Part shown: one piece after another, positions 24,301-32,837 of the stretch
How positions within the stretch are numbered: position 1 is the first letter of the stretch
Layout: each line of letters opens with the position of its first letter
Source of the DNA: Apostichopus parvimensis
Lineage: Eukaryota; Echinodermata; Holothuroidea; Aspidochirotida; Stichopodidae
DNA length: 54,504 nucleotides
Assembly: GCA_000934455.1 (NCBI GenBank)
Contig: KN884925.1
Location: 1,290 to 55,793 of the forward strand
Reading direction: 5' to 3'
Translations under genes and position numbers: made by a program
The notes under the pieces: model-generated
Told to the model about the DNA's origin: nothing
The model's input: the letters and a program-made list of their open reading frames with translations, nothing else
Database searches by the model: none

Positions 24301-27300
24301 GCACCTTTACTTCAACCAGTGCTTTTTTCTGGTTCTTGCTCTGGTAGAAAATTAATTGAGAACACCTGGTTTATAAGCTAGGTAGATTGGAAGGTGGAAT
24401 AGTCGAGACAGGTTTAATACAGAGAGGCACAGTAAATCCATGTAACCGATTATGGCAATGGGTGAGAAATAGACATTAGACAAATAAACCTCCTTGTAAT
24501 GGTATTACTTCAGCAATGGATCAGAACAATAGAAAAATGAAAACAAATAAAGGCAATTGCATAGCCTATGACAAAGAATCAAATATGGTTACCTTTCAAC
24601 CAAATTGGTGATCTTATACTTCCATGCCTAGCTCGTCCTGTTCCTTTTTGCCGCCAAGGTTTTCTTCCTCCACCTGAACATTCTGCTCTTGTTTTCTCTT
24701 TCCTAACATCCTACAGAAAATAAAGTAAATAAAGCAAGAAAAGATATAGGGAAACATGTTATCTTATGATTGAAAAAATTAATAGAAAAGAGAAAAAACT
24801 GTCCCCATAAGCTTCTTTTCTAAAAGAGAAAATAGCTAACAGACAACCACGTAAGTTAAAATATCAGGCTTCTCATTTGTACAAAAGATCTATGTCAAGT
24901 AAAGAGAAATTCTTATTTGTATTACAGCCTATCATTGAGGCACAATCATTCAAATATTTCAGCAGACAATGTAAAGGTCTAACATTGAGAAAACACTGAA
25001 AAGTACTCGCATGAAGGCAAACAGAAAAAATGATGGAAACGATGGCAGCAAAGTTCTCTCTTCCAACCAGGTACTTACTATAATTTTATATACTTTCTGC
25101 CATTCTATGTTTCTGTGGAGTATATCAAGCCTGAGGATAAAACACGATACAAAAATAAGAGAATTAACAATTAAACTATTGAAATATACCATATCACATG
25201 AGACACAATTATAAAGCTAATTATTAACAAAATGGCTTGTGTCACATTTGCCAGACACAGTTAATGATAATTACATAAATACAGCCATCTAATGCTATGT
25301 TTTTGCAGTGTAAGTTAAAGATCAACAGAACATATTTGATAGGGCATAGAAACGATTGGCTGGAATTGGGTTTGTAATTCTGTGGTCCAGTTCTTAACCA
25401 AATTTTTTTTTCCCCATTACAAACCTTAATAATTTTGTTGATAATTTTTTTCAGTGGTGTCAATGAGAGATTCCATTTCATATAGAATCATCTTGTATTT
25501 TAAGTTATGACAATCACCAATATTTTATTAAAAAACATGGCCTTAAGGAAGTTAAGGTAATCTCCATAATCACTTCTTCTTGGTCAGAGTATGTTGCACT
25601 CACTGAGCTTGAGACCAATCATTTTATCTATTTCCAATTGATGCATAACATAATTACTATCACAAAGGCTGCTAGTTATATGTTGCATATCTTCCTTGTG
25701 AGAGCATAACTGAACTGCCATATGAAAGTTAAAAAATGGCAATTCTACTGTGATGATTGATGACAAGTTCAAATCAAACAACTGAGAAAAAAATATGAGA
25801 TGAACACTTTTCACACAGCACTGCATTCAAAAGACAAAAGAGAACTGAACCTGCTGCAGCAACTTTCTAAATTTGGGGCTGAAATGTCACACAGGACTGA
25901 TAAGTTGAAGTGTTGTGTGGTGGTATGAAAGACTCCACAATTTCTTTTTAGCAGGGCAAATTTTTAATGGTGATCCAGTCAAATTTCTGTTAAGTCATCC
26001 AAATCAGCTTTGGAGATCTTCCAGGAAATGACTAGTTACTTACAACTAATTCAGATTGCTTTGAAACTAAAATATCCCAAGGAGGTAAAATGATAAGTTG
26101 GTATCACCCTCTGTCACTCTGAAGATATTGAAGTAAAGCATAAAAATAGTTGCAGGCCCATGATCTAACCAAAGAGGGACTTTTACTAGCCCAAAGCTGT
26201 TGTCCTGTTCACCAAACCTGCTCATCTCTCATACCTCTCCTCATCCCCTGTTGGTTTCTTTCTTTATTCTCTCTTTACCCCTTGTCTACTAACCCCCTTA
26301 CATCTATCTCTTTGTGTTTACCATGCTCATTAACCTGTCTGTATTCTGTGCGTGTTTTTGTCCCCTCTGTTACTATTACTTGTCGTTTAGCCTTTGAAGA
26401 AGATCCTGCTAGGATCGAAACGTCAGGCCAACTTACTAAATACACATTCTCCTACACAGGCTCTCTAGTGGATTAGCAGTTTGCTACCAGTTTTATTTTA
26501 TTTTTTATTTTCATCTCTCATACAGTCTACATATTGGTCTCTTTTGTTATTTGCTACATTTTTTGTTGGACAGACAAAATATTTGCTGTTCAGAGGAGTA
26601 AGACCTGGTTGTCTGAGAGATAACCAGAAAAAAATCCATAAATATTTGCCCTAATTTTGGACCATAAGCATTCTTTCATGCAGTCCATTATATGTACTGT
26701 ACACTCTTTTTGGATAACCAAACTGATGTTGGACAACTGCAAAAGAAGACTGTCCAAGTTGCCCAGAGGGAAACCAGCAAAGTTTCTTCAGAAATACGTA
26801 CTGCTGATAATATTTGAAGCTGAATAATTAAATACTCTCTTTACCTTGGAAATGTACCAAAAACATCTGGATGAAGGTCCACTATTGCCAATTTTTTACT
26901 CTCTCTTGTCTCTAGGGATTCTAACCAGGCCTGCGGTTTCTGCAGATGAGGGGGACAAGCAACTTCTCTCTCCAGGACTAATGATTCACTTCCATGATTA
27001 AATGCTACTGAAGGGGAGAAAGTAAAAAAATGGTGTATGTGAAATATGAATTTGCCATATCAACCACTATGGTATATGAAATGAAAAAATTGACCTGAAG
27101 ATATATAGTACCAAGAACTATATTCAAGTATTATCAACAAGCAAGGATAAGAGTCACCAAGAGTAGTGACAGTAACTTTAACTGAACACACCTACACTAG
27201 TGCTATAAAAACATATTCAATCACGTTATTTCAAGAACTCGCTGGCTAGCTCACTACCTTTCTTCACCATATCCTACAATGATGCATATAAGTTATCCAT

Positions 27301-28880
27301 TTTGTTGAACCTTAATCATCTTTGAGTGGATGTTGCCAAAAATACTTGCAGTTTTATGGAAAATGAACCAGTCATTAATATTTAGAATATTCTTTTCTGA
27401 AAGGGTAAAGAATTACTTAATTGTTTACTATTTCTACATGACTTATTCTGGATATTGTTCACACTGTTGACAAACCTGGTGAAGTTGCAGAGTCTTTGGA
27501 ATCATCTGCTACTTCTGATGAAGAAAATCTTGAAGCCATACATCCTCTACAAACTGGAAGTATATATTGGACCTGTCAAATGAAACAAAGTAAAAAATAA
27601 AACAAGAGGACAATCCAAAGACTGTGTATCTCATCGCCAGCAAACACTGATTTCAAATGAACAAATTTATTATTAGCTACCCAATCTGGCAATCAGAGGA
27701 AAGTATTACTTGACATTTCCACAGTTGAAGGTTCTATCTCAAATCAATGTTTCCTCTTAAGTTATAGCAACAAAAATAACCAAATTCATTCTATTCACTA
27801 CTACATTACAAAGTTTTAAGTTTGCAATATTTATTATCTATAGCTATACTACATGTTGCATGTGTTTACCTAATTTGTTGACAAAGAATGCCTTTTCCTG
27901 AGAGACAAACAGACATTTTGAAATGTTGACATTGGTGTCATGTTTTGTGCCTTAACTTCACAGAATGACCCAAATACCATGAAATCAATAATTGCTTTTC
28001 GGGTAGTTTTTGCTCAGCAATATTTGTCACTACTGTAGGCCTAGCATAGGCTACATAGTTTTTCAATGACATGTATTGTTGTCAAGACATTTGCTAGTGC
28101 ATGCATCTGCTTGGTAGTTTGGTTCTGGTGACTGCTAGCCTACAATGCCAGGGAAAAGTGCTTTTGTTTGAATTTTTACTGCTTTATCTCTGGAAATGGG
28201 CAAAACGTTTTGTAAGAAAGTAAGCTGATCAAGTGTCTGTCTCCTTTCTTGTTGGATTACATTGCTTTTTAGGGGTATTTTGACAGCAACAAAATTGTTT
28301 GTCCTTTGTCAATACACCGGATCATTGTAATTGCATACAAATCTCTTACTTACAATTATTTACATTAAGTTAAATAAGTAAAAGATGTGCAATGTCACTC
28401 TCGAAATAATTTGAGAATGACAACAAACTTTGTTGCTGTACATGACCCCTAATAAATTAATGGAACAATCCAACCATGGAAAAAGGAGGCATGATATTGC
28501 TTATGAGTTGGGATTGGCTTGTTCATGTTTATAATGGAATGCACACTGAGACATGAAGCTGGCTAGAGACTTTGGGTTAAGATGATTAAATAATAAGGCA
28601 AAGCCTATGACTGTAGGGAACAGCCTAATTTGGGCATACAACTTTGAGTGTAAGGCCTGAGACCTAGCCTAACAACTAACTTTAGACCTAGCCTAGGCTC
28701 AGTAACTTAGAACTACCTAACTGTAACTCAACGTTATGCTATGTCAACCTTGTGCTACACCTAAACGTTAGGACGAATTTTTTTCATTGGTAATCTCAAG
28801 TGACCTTTAAAGTTGTTACTTACGTTATGATTATTAATGTAGCTTTGGCGACAAATTCCCTGTAGGGCTCGACTAAACAT
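6127..28880 (-). CDS. MRPL4: Mitochondrial large-subunit ribosomal protein uL4m, complete nine-exon gene
   Basis: Structural protein of the mitochondrial large ribosomal subunit; uL4 proteins bind 23S/16S-type rRNA and reach the peptide exit tunnel. Coding exons on the minus strand: 28880-28824, 27572-27476, 27007-26845, 25130-25079, 24710-24593, 21617-21460, 20420-20362, 10163-10084, 6320-6127. All introns are GT-AG and all phases join, giving 978 nt and 325 residues, close to vertebrate MRPL4 (about 310). Residues 1-19 are Arg-containing with no acidic residue, fitting a matrix presequence. Residues 136-172 carry the uL4 signature: GGGRKPW, then [15 protein letters not shown], then PPRGG. 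Downstream blocks ([14 protein letters not shown], the YWGES-LFVD segment, the [13 protein letters not shown] segment) also follow the family order. It faces CMC2 across 799 bp. Intron 7 alone is 10.2 kb. The assignment rests on family recall, not on a database search. Confidence 0.97.
6321..10083 (-). other. MRPL4 intron 8
   Basis: 3763 bp intron with GTAAGA donor and AAG acceptor. It includes two patches of higher GC (about 7900-8200 and 9230-9540) with open frames of 62-101 codons on one or both strands. I recognise no domain in them. The rest is AT-rich and unremarkable. Confidence 0.75.
10084..10163 (-). CDS. MRPL4: MRPL4 coding exon 8
   Basis: 80 nt, completing Asp235 and encoding residues 236-261 ([20 protein letters not shown], then NIISTE). 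It matches the helix that precedes the C-terminal strand in uL4m. Acceptor GGTTTCAG, donor GTAAGA. Phase joins exon 7 (two bases carried) and exon 9 (one base carried). Confidence 0.93.
17884..18204 (-). mobile_element. tRNA-derived SINE
   Basis: On the minus strand the element begins near 18204 with a tRNA-like head. Box A reads TGGCCAATTGGC, and box B reads GGTTCGATTCC, complementary to 18139-18149. A body of about 200 bp follows and ends AAAGCGCTATATAAA plus an AT-rich (TTA)-type tail. The pol III boxes at tRNA-like spacing and the LINE-like 3' tail fit a SINE mobilised by a LINE partner. The family name is not determined. It is intronic and has no coding role. Confidence 0.85.
18139..18149 (-). 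promoter_or_regulatory. Pol III box B of the SINE
   Basis: The minus strand reads GGTTCGATTCC, a full match to the box B consensus, about 35 bp downstream of the box A match. It is an internal promoter of the SINE head; whether it is still transcribed cannot be told. Confidence 0.75.
19501..19990. mobile_element. Foldback (long inverted repeat) element
   Basis: Two inverted arms of about 110 bp, 19501-19610 and 19882-19990, flank a 271 bp spacer. The arms match almost base for base from GATGAGTACGAATTGAGTCA inward through TTAAGTTTGTACAGTCATTA to GGTGATAATAAT, with a few substitutions. No open frame of note lies inside. It looks like a non-autonomous DNA transposon or foldback MITE in MRPL4 intron 7. 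Target-site duplications are not obvious at the outer ends. Confidence 0.85.
20362..20420 (-). CDS. MRPL4: MRPL4 coding exon 7
   Basis: 59 nt, residues 216-234 plus two bases of codon 235 ([19 protein letters not shown]). It corresponds to the Y-x-E-x-A-x-x-R-x-WG-x-S-V-L-x-VD segment of the family. Acceptor TTTTGTAG, donor GTAAGT. The exon is separated from the next one by the largest intron in the gene. Confidence 0.95.
20421..21459 (-). other. MRPL4 intron 6
   Basis: 1039 bp. It holds a G-rich patch near 20569-20600 and a direct repeat of about 20 bp (AATAGGTATGTAATTAAAAG) near 21304-21350. Nothing else is supported. Confidence 0.8.
21460..21617 (-). CDS. MRPL4: MRPL4 coding exon 6
   Basis: 158 nt, completing Gly163 and encoding residues 164-215. 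It carries [13 protein letters not shown], then [15 protein letters not shown], then [15 protein letters not shown], all in the order known for MRPL4. Acceptor TTTTTTACACAG, donor GTGAGT. The acceptor lies only about 16 nt from the edge of a minisatellite that fills part of intron 5. Confidence 0.97.
21634..22410. repeat. Minisatellite, about 75 bp unit
   Basis: About ten head-to-tail copies of a 68-76 bp unit. In order, each unit carries ATGTGTCTTAGCAACAAACT, AACAGGATAT, AAGGAAACCTCCTGTACATG and ACAGAATCCATGAATCATAC. Two sub-variants alternate: AGCAACAAAC and AGTATCAAAC forms, with one unit (near 21975) lacking part of the middle. The array is interrupted by 50 N at 21698-21747, so copy number is unknown. 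It begins about 16 nt from the exon 6 acceptor of MRPL4. Confidence 0.95.
21698..21747. other. Assembly gap, 50 N
   Basis: Run of exactly 50 N inside the minisatellite. The same length as the only other gap in the window suggests a fixed placeholder rather than a measured distance. Confidence 0.99.
23272..23632 (-). mobile_element. TTAA-flanked MITE, copy 2
   Basis: 361 bp copy in inverted orientation relative to copy 1. Its plus strand starts TTAAAGGCATTGAAGACTCG and ends GAGTCTTCACACCCTTTAA. It shares the GTCTAATTACCG and AGTTAACTTTCCG blocks (reverse complement) with the other copies. It lies in MRPL4 intron 5 and is flanked by TTAA on both sides. Confidence 0.88.
24593..24710 (-). CDS. 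MRPL4: MRPL4 coding exon 5, uL4 signature
   Basis: 118 nt, residues 124-162. It holds the diagnostic rRNA-binding loop: [14 protein letters not shown], then [16 protein letters not shown]. This is the most conserved part of bacterial and mitochondrial L4 and is the main reason for the gene call. Acceptor TTTTCTGTAG, donor GTAACC. Confidence 0.98.
25079..25130 (-). CDS. MRPL4: MRPL4 coding exon 4
   Basis: 52 nt, completing Arg106 and encoding residues 107-123 ([17 protein letters not shown]). It matches the LDILHQ...WQ..FKR helix of the uL4m family. Acceptor TATCCTCAG, donor GTAAGT, ending in phase 0. It is too short to be called by a simple open-frame search. Confidence 0.93.
26150..26476 (+). 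mobile_element. Penelope-like repeat fragment (tentative)
   Basis: Contains the widespread repeat block AGGATCGAAACGTCAGGCC followed by ACACATTCTCCTACACAGGC and CTCTAGTGGATTAG. I associate this block with Penelope-like retroelement terminal repeats in many animals; translated, it gives the often-seen [13 protein letters not shown] peptide, which is not a real gene product. The upstream part is CT-rich. No reverse transcriptase or GIY-YIG sequence is seen, so this is a short relic. Assignment is from memory of the motif. Confidence 0.55.
26390..26428 (+). ncRNA. Degenerate hammerhead-like motif
   Basis: Layout of a minimal type I hammerhead. Stem I pairs GCCT (26390-26393) with AGGC (26425-26428). 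The core is TTGAAGA. Stem II pairs GATCC with GGATC around a TGCTA loop. GAAA follows, then a two-pair stem III (AC/GT) and C at the cleavage position (26424). The expected C3 is T, and an extra A sits before stem II, so activity is doubtful. Hammerheads with very short stem III are known in Penelope-like elements. Confidence 0.45.
26845..27007 (-). CDS. MRPL4: MRPL4 coding exon 3
   Basis: 163 nt, residues 53-105 plus split codons at both ends. It contains the family block PQAWLESL followed by [16 protein letters not shown], which I recognise from MRPL4 upstream of the uL4 core. Acceptor CCCTTCAG, donor GTAAAG. Confidence 0.95.
27008..27475 (-). other. MRPL4 intron 2
   Basis: 468 bp with GTTTGT donor and CCCTTCAG acceptor. 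AT-rich; no feature seen. Confidence 0.85.
27476..27572 (-). CDS. MRPL4: MRPL4 coding exon 2
   Basis: 97 nt, residues 20-51 plus one base of codon 52. Acceptor TTTGACAG, donor GTTTGT (weaker than the other donors). It encodes a Ser- and Asp-rich linker after the presequence, a poorly conserved part of the family. Support therefore comes mainly from splice sites and phase continuity rather than from similarity. Confidence 0.85.
27573..28823 (-). other. MRPL4 intron 1
   Basis: 1251 bp with GTAAGT donor and TTTGACAG acceptor. The part nearest exon 1 (about 28600-28710) is dense in GGCCTA/CCTAGCCTA words, with an isolated one near 28038. No exon is supported. Confidence 0.8.
28824..28880 (-). 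CDS. MRPL4: MRPL4 coding exon 1
   Basis: 57 nt, residues 1-19, starting [12 protein letters not shown]. Chosen as the first exon because the ATG is followed by an Arg-rich, acid-free stretch typical of a mitochondrial targeting peptide and by a perfect GTAAGT donor in phase 0. An alternative Met in exon 2 ([10 protein letters not shown]) could start a shorter product, but would remove part of the presequence. Confidence 0.88.
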
Positions 28881-29679
28881 GACTGGACAACGAATCGATA
28901 AATGTTACTGGCGAGTACTGTTCTTGCTCGAGAGAAACTGACAATGATACATACTATATAGGAGGCGCTAGAGACATCATAGCTTTTCAACTGTGAAGCA
29001 AAACTGATGGCTTTTTATTTTTGTAAGTAGAGTAGTTTCGTGTTAAACAGTACAACAAATAAAATCATTCTATTATCAGATCAACAGTGATGTTTGAACA
29101 TTGTTATCTTTTCATAACATTTTTAATTTTCAAAATTCCTATCGAATCATCATATTTATCAAGATATCTTCAAATGCACATTGGCGAAGCAAGGGTTCGC
29201 TTCGTTGTTCAGTGTAAGCAACACTAGCTTTACAACTATATGTATCATTGGTTGCTTCATGCACTCTTTCGCAAACCATACACCTAATTGACCTGACATT
29301 GAGACACAACCATAATAAAGAAGGTTTAAGTGAAGATTAATAACGAACCATGGATAAATAAAAAACAAATAAATCTATATTTAAACTTTTTCTTAATATA
29401 ATATATTTTAAAATAACATTTAAAATAATTTTTAATAACTTTAATGACTATTGAGTATAATAATAACGATAAAATGTTAATAATATCTTCCTTACTCCTA
29501 GTCTATAATATAACAACCCATTCGTCGTCTGCTAGTAAAAGCAAAGACCGTAATCTTTGCTAGAGAATCACAGAAGAGAACACATGGTGCCATTTTAAGA
29601 TTACGTAATCCAAACTAATCTAGCCTACACGAAAACCTCCATCGCAAGTAAACAGACGATACCACCAAAGTTAGGCATA
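28881..29679. promoter_or_regulatory. Divergent promoter region of MRPL4 and CMC2
   Basis: 799 bp between the two facing start codons. Both 5' UTRs and both transcription starts must lie here unless a non-coding first exon exists elsewhere. There is no convincing TATA box at a sensible distance for either gene. A TATATAGGAGGCGCT stretch near 28955-28970 and a TTACGTAAT-like word (29603-29611) are possible elements only. The middle part (29370-29480) is very AT-rich. Shared regulation of two mitochondrial genes is inferred from arrangement. Confidence 0.65.
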
Positions 29680-29760
29680 ATGCATCCTGATTTATCTTCA
29701 AATTTGCATACCGACGAATGTAATGCATTTATAAGAGCCTTACAAAAGTGTCACTCAGAA
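29680..29760 (+). CDS. CMC2: CMC2 coding exon 1
   Basis: 81 nt, 27 residues, including the conserved MHPDL start and the first CX9C pair (ECNAFIRALQKCH). Donor GTAAGA directly follows the SE codons, phase 0. Confidence 0.96.
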
Positions 29761-32700
29761 GTAAGATGAAATTATTCGCTGTCTTTACCACGAAGATTCT
29801 GAAACATGAATTTTCGTTGGACCTGTGTTGAGCTCTAGTCTATGGTTTCGCTGAGTCTAAAGTTAGGCCTTGGCTATGGCCTACGTTAGGCATAAATAAG
29901 ACATTTGATTGATTTAGGCTAGGCCTAGCTTAGGCCTAAGAAAAGTAAGATAGCCCTATATGCAATTTAAAGGCAAATATGATGGGTGATTACATTTTGA
30001 AGTGAGAAAATGTGTTACTTTCTTTGATTCATGGTTCCAAAACAGTTCAGGTATTCAGCTGAATTCTGCATCATGCATTACATATCTGTACAGAGAGTTT
30101 ATAAAATACCCTTGAATTAAGATTTGAGAAATAAACATGCTGCAACATTTGAGTATCCTTAGAAGTTAGACGGAGAAAGACATCATTGACAATGTTGTTG
30201 TTTCTGTTAAGTGTAGCTAGGTAGGTATTGCGAACCAAAGATTGATATTGTCAAAACTTTGCAGTGAATCAATGCCATTCAGAGTTTTGGCTGTGTTTGG
30301 TTGAAAATGCAGTGTGTTTTTATGGTGAAATTTTCTTATTTGCTGTTATTAAAAGGGATATGTGTTATATGTTAAGAACATGCTGTAACTTTAAAAGTAT
30401 ATTTGTTCCAAACTAATTATGTAATAGTTCTACATACTATGCTAATTTATGCACATTCTGTTGTATTGTAACTCTGGACCGATAGTAAATACAGGAAACA
30501 GTTACATTCTGGCTCTCGACCAACAAACACATATCTGTGTATTCATTCGTCAAGCCTTGGAACCTTGTGGTGATTTGTACAGTTACCTTTGCCAAGATAG
30601 ACAAATATGTAGACTATTTCTAATTGTACATCATCAGTATGTATGAACTAGGAGATGTAGCGCGAATATTTACTGGCGAAATTCATAAACAAATCGGTTT
30701 GACTGTTAGGAGACATGGAACAAGTGTCCTTGGCAATACAAGTTAATATCACTTAAATATAGAGCAAGTAATTAGGTAATATTTAACTGGCCAAGTATAG
30801 CAAAGACTAGTGCAATAGGAACAGTAGGTTTCAGGCTAGTGCTGGAAAGTTTTGTTGCTGTCAACGACTATTCAGTATTTATTTGTAAGTTTGTGTAATG
30901 ACACGTGCAAACTAGAATTTTGACATAATAATTGTGTGGTTGATGTTAACAGAATAGCAATTAAAACAATAAATTTTAATATTTTCTCTTTTCAGCATCC
31001 TTTCAAGAAGTATCTAGGTCATTGTAATATTGCCAATGAGGCAGTCAACCAATGTCTTAAAAGAGAGGTTAGTGTTTATCAGGCTTTCAGCTTTATACCT
31101 TTGCTGACCTCCATATGAAAATGAGGAAGGACTAGAACAACAGCAAAGATGAGTTCTAATATAAACCATATATTTATCTTATAAAGTTTCAGTGCTGTTT
31201 GATACTCAAATCCCATTACAACATCGGTCATTAGCTGGTTTCATTTCATATAATGAAGTAAAAGTTACAAAATTTGAAACTTTTTGGAAGTTTACATGTC
31301 ATTAATATGATATGAAATGTGTTTAGACAAAGAAATGATGAGAACCAACAGGTAACATTATATAACTTGCTTTGATAGCTTCCTTTGATGAAAATTTTTA
31401 AGATGGTATCTGATGTTTGATTAGTTGCAGTCTTACTTTAAGTACTACGCTGTGGCTTTGGGAAATGTATCGACCAAATTAAAAAGTCTGCCATGAGTGA
31501 TATGCTTATTGTGGTGCCATTTTGGCACATAATTATTTTCTTGGTGGTGGGGAAGGGGGAGGGGTGGTGGTGTAGAGATCCATGTAGAGAGAGAAGAATG
31601 AGGAGTAAAGCGACATTCTTCTATGGCTGACAATAAATTCTAAAATTTCTGTTTAATTTTGGCCAAGTTTGTCCTCCTCTGTCTCGAACTTGAATGTGTT
31701 ATACCCGTCAATAGCATCGTCGCCTATTACATGCAGGAACGAGGAAGCCTGCAACTTGGCATCATTTGCATCACTTTCCGTGGCTGTTAGAAGGAGATCA
31801 AACCGTTGTACAAACTTTCTGCAGTTTGCCGAAATGTTGCCTTCTAAACTCAGGCCATTTGGTGGTTTCAACTGATCCATCTTATTTGTAGGTTGGCGTG
31901 GATTTTTCTCTGACACCATGTTATATAAATGACATTGAGAGGTGGCAGTATTGTAACTCTGTTTATCGTTGGTGGCGCTATTTCACAACCATCACAACAC
32001 TAATAAAATTTAATAAATTTATATCACACAGCAAATTTAACAAAAAAACAAAAAACATTGGTCCAACTCACATCTTGGTAGCTCATTGCGTTGATGAGAT
32101 ATGGAATTGTTATAAAAAAATTAATTATTCAGAATAGTATATTGTGTAATCAATTGTAATGTCATACATGGACAACACCATAAACTGTCTTTTTTTTAAT
32201 TACTTGTCACTGATGCAATGAGTAGCCCCGCATAATTTAAATAACAAGGTTATGTAAAGATGATTATCAGTTCATGTTTAAGCAAAAACAAAACCAGCTG
32301 TTGGTGTCTTTCATGAATGACTCACAGATTATGGTGCAATGTACTCATCGAAATAAAGTAAAGAAACTAATATTTTATAGATCAGAATAATGGAACATTC
32401 CAGACAGCAGCAGAGATGGAATATCAAGACTACTTCAGTGTTTTCTTTCAGGATTATTACCAGGAACCAGCCACAGATTTCGTTACACTTTCCAAATGTG
32501 TTGAATTTTCCCAGTCAGTTTTCCATGATCTATTTTCATCAGTTTTATTATGAATTAGCATTGGCACTAAACAACATGTAATTTAAATCTGAGACAATGC
32601 TTTATGAAAGTACTGTATACATTACACCTTACTGAAGAAATCTTTGGAGTTTGATTGAAATCTGAGATGCTTAACTAAATAACTAATTTCAGTTTTACAT

Positions 32701-32837
32701 CAATTGCAACCTAAATGCGCCATTAATAGGAAATGTTTAAAGTTCTCACTTCTAACTACTTTCCACAGAGAGAACAAAAGAGACTTGAAAATAAGATCAA
32801 GACCATGGAAAAGAGGAAGAGAATGGGTCTAGCCTGA
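29680..32837 (+). CDS. CMC2: Twin CX9C protein CMC2, complete three-exon gene
   Basis: Small intermembrane-space protein of the twin CX9C family, needed for normal cytochrome c oxidase biogenesis in yeast and human. Coding exons: 29680-29760, 30996-31067, 32769-32837; all phase 0 with GT-AG introns, giving 73 residues (human protein 79). The start MHPDLSSNLHTDEC is nearly the same as in animal CMC2, which fixes the start codon. The first CX9C is C14 to C24 and the second is C37 to C47; these four cysteines are expected to form two disulphides after Mia40-dependent import. The C-terminus is a basic helix ending MGLA. There is no N-terminal presequence, as expected for this import route. It is divergent from MRPL4, with 799 bp between start codons. 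A Ty3-type gag fragment lies antisense in intron 2. Confidence 0.96.
29761..30995 (+). other. CMC2 intron 1
   Basis: 1235 bp. Near its 5' end (29859-29937) is a cluster of TTAGGCC/TAGGCCTA words. An open frame at 30449-30646 has no recognisable similarity. Otherwise AT-rich. Confidence 0.8.
30996..31067 (+). CDS. CMC2: CMC2 coding exon 2
   Basis: 72 nt, 24 residues, carrying the second CX9C pair (HCNIANEAVNQCL) preceded by HPFKKYLG. Acceptor TCTTTTCAG, donor GTTAGT. The open frame continues past the donor, but family length and exon 3 support splicing here. Confidence 0.95.
31653..31919 (-). pseudogene. Ty3-type retroelement gag N-terminus, truncated
   Basis: 88 codons resembling the start of gag-like polyproteins in invertebrate Ty3 elements. 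Key parts are KMDQLKPPNGLSLEGN, then a W/F-rich FVQRFDLLLTATESD segment, then LHVIGDDAIDGYNTF. The frame stops after about 88 codons, with no protease, reverse transcriptase or integrase nearby, so the element is badly truncated. The Met lies in TGGTGTCAGAG, a primer-binding-site-like word often found right after a 5' LTR, so LTR sequence may extend above 31921. It sits antisense in CMC2 intron 2. Family assignment is from recall. Confidence 0.75.
31921..32010 (-). repeat. Possible LTR remnant next to gag
   Basis: Sequence immediately upstream of the gag fragment (minus strand) ends CATTTATATAACA before TGGTGTCAGAG, as expected for an LTR ending in CA followed by a primer-binding site. The other LTR end and any partner LTR are not identified, so the extent is arbitrary. 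Confidence 0.35.
32769..32837 (+). CDS. CMC2: CMC2 coding exon 3 with stop codon
   Basis: 69 nt, 22 residues and TGA. It encodes a Lys/Arg/Glu-rich helix (REQKRLENKIKTMEKRKRMG), matching the length and charge pattern of the CMC2 tail. Acceptor TTTCCACAG. It is too short for a simple open-frame search. Confidence 0.92.
   Translation, partial: REQKRLENKIKTMEKRKRMGLA

Larger units (their letters stand above)
21618..24592 (-). other. MRPL4 intron 5
   Basis: 2975 bp as assembled, but its true length is uncertain because a 50 N gap falls in a tandem array. It contains the minisatellite at 21634-22410 and MITE copy 2 at 23272-23632. The rest is AT-rich without a recognisable exon. Confidence 0.8.
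25131..26844 (-). other. MRPL4 intron 3
   Basis: 1714 bp. The stretch 26150-26476 is a Penelope-type repeat fragment (listed separately). The rest is AT-rich with no exon supported. Confidence 0.8.
31068..32768 (+). other. CMC2 intron 2
   Basis: 1701 bp. It contains an antisense Ty3-type retroelement fragment around 31653-31919 and a possible alternative terminal exon at 32452-32553. A G-rich patch lies near 31544-31571. Otherwise AT-rich. Confidence 0.8.

Noticed and set aside
26150..26476. 108-codon open frame with [12 protein letters not shown] peptide
   Set aside because: This peptide is a well-known by-product of translating a repeat; the sequence is better read as retroelement terminal-repeat DNA than as a gene.
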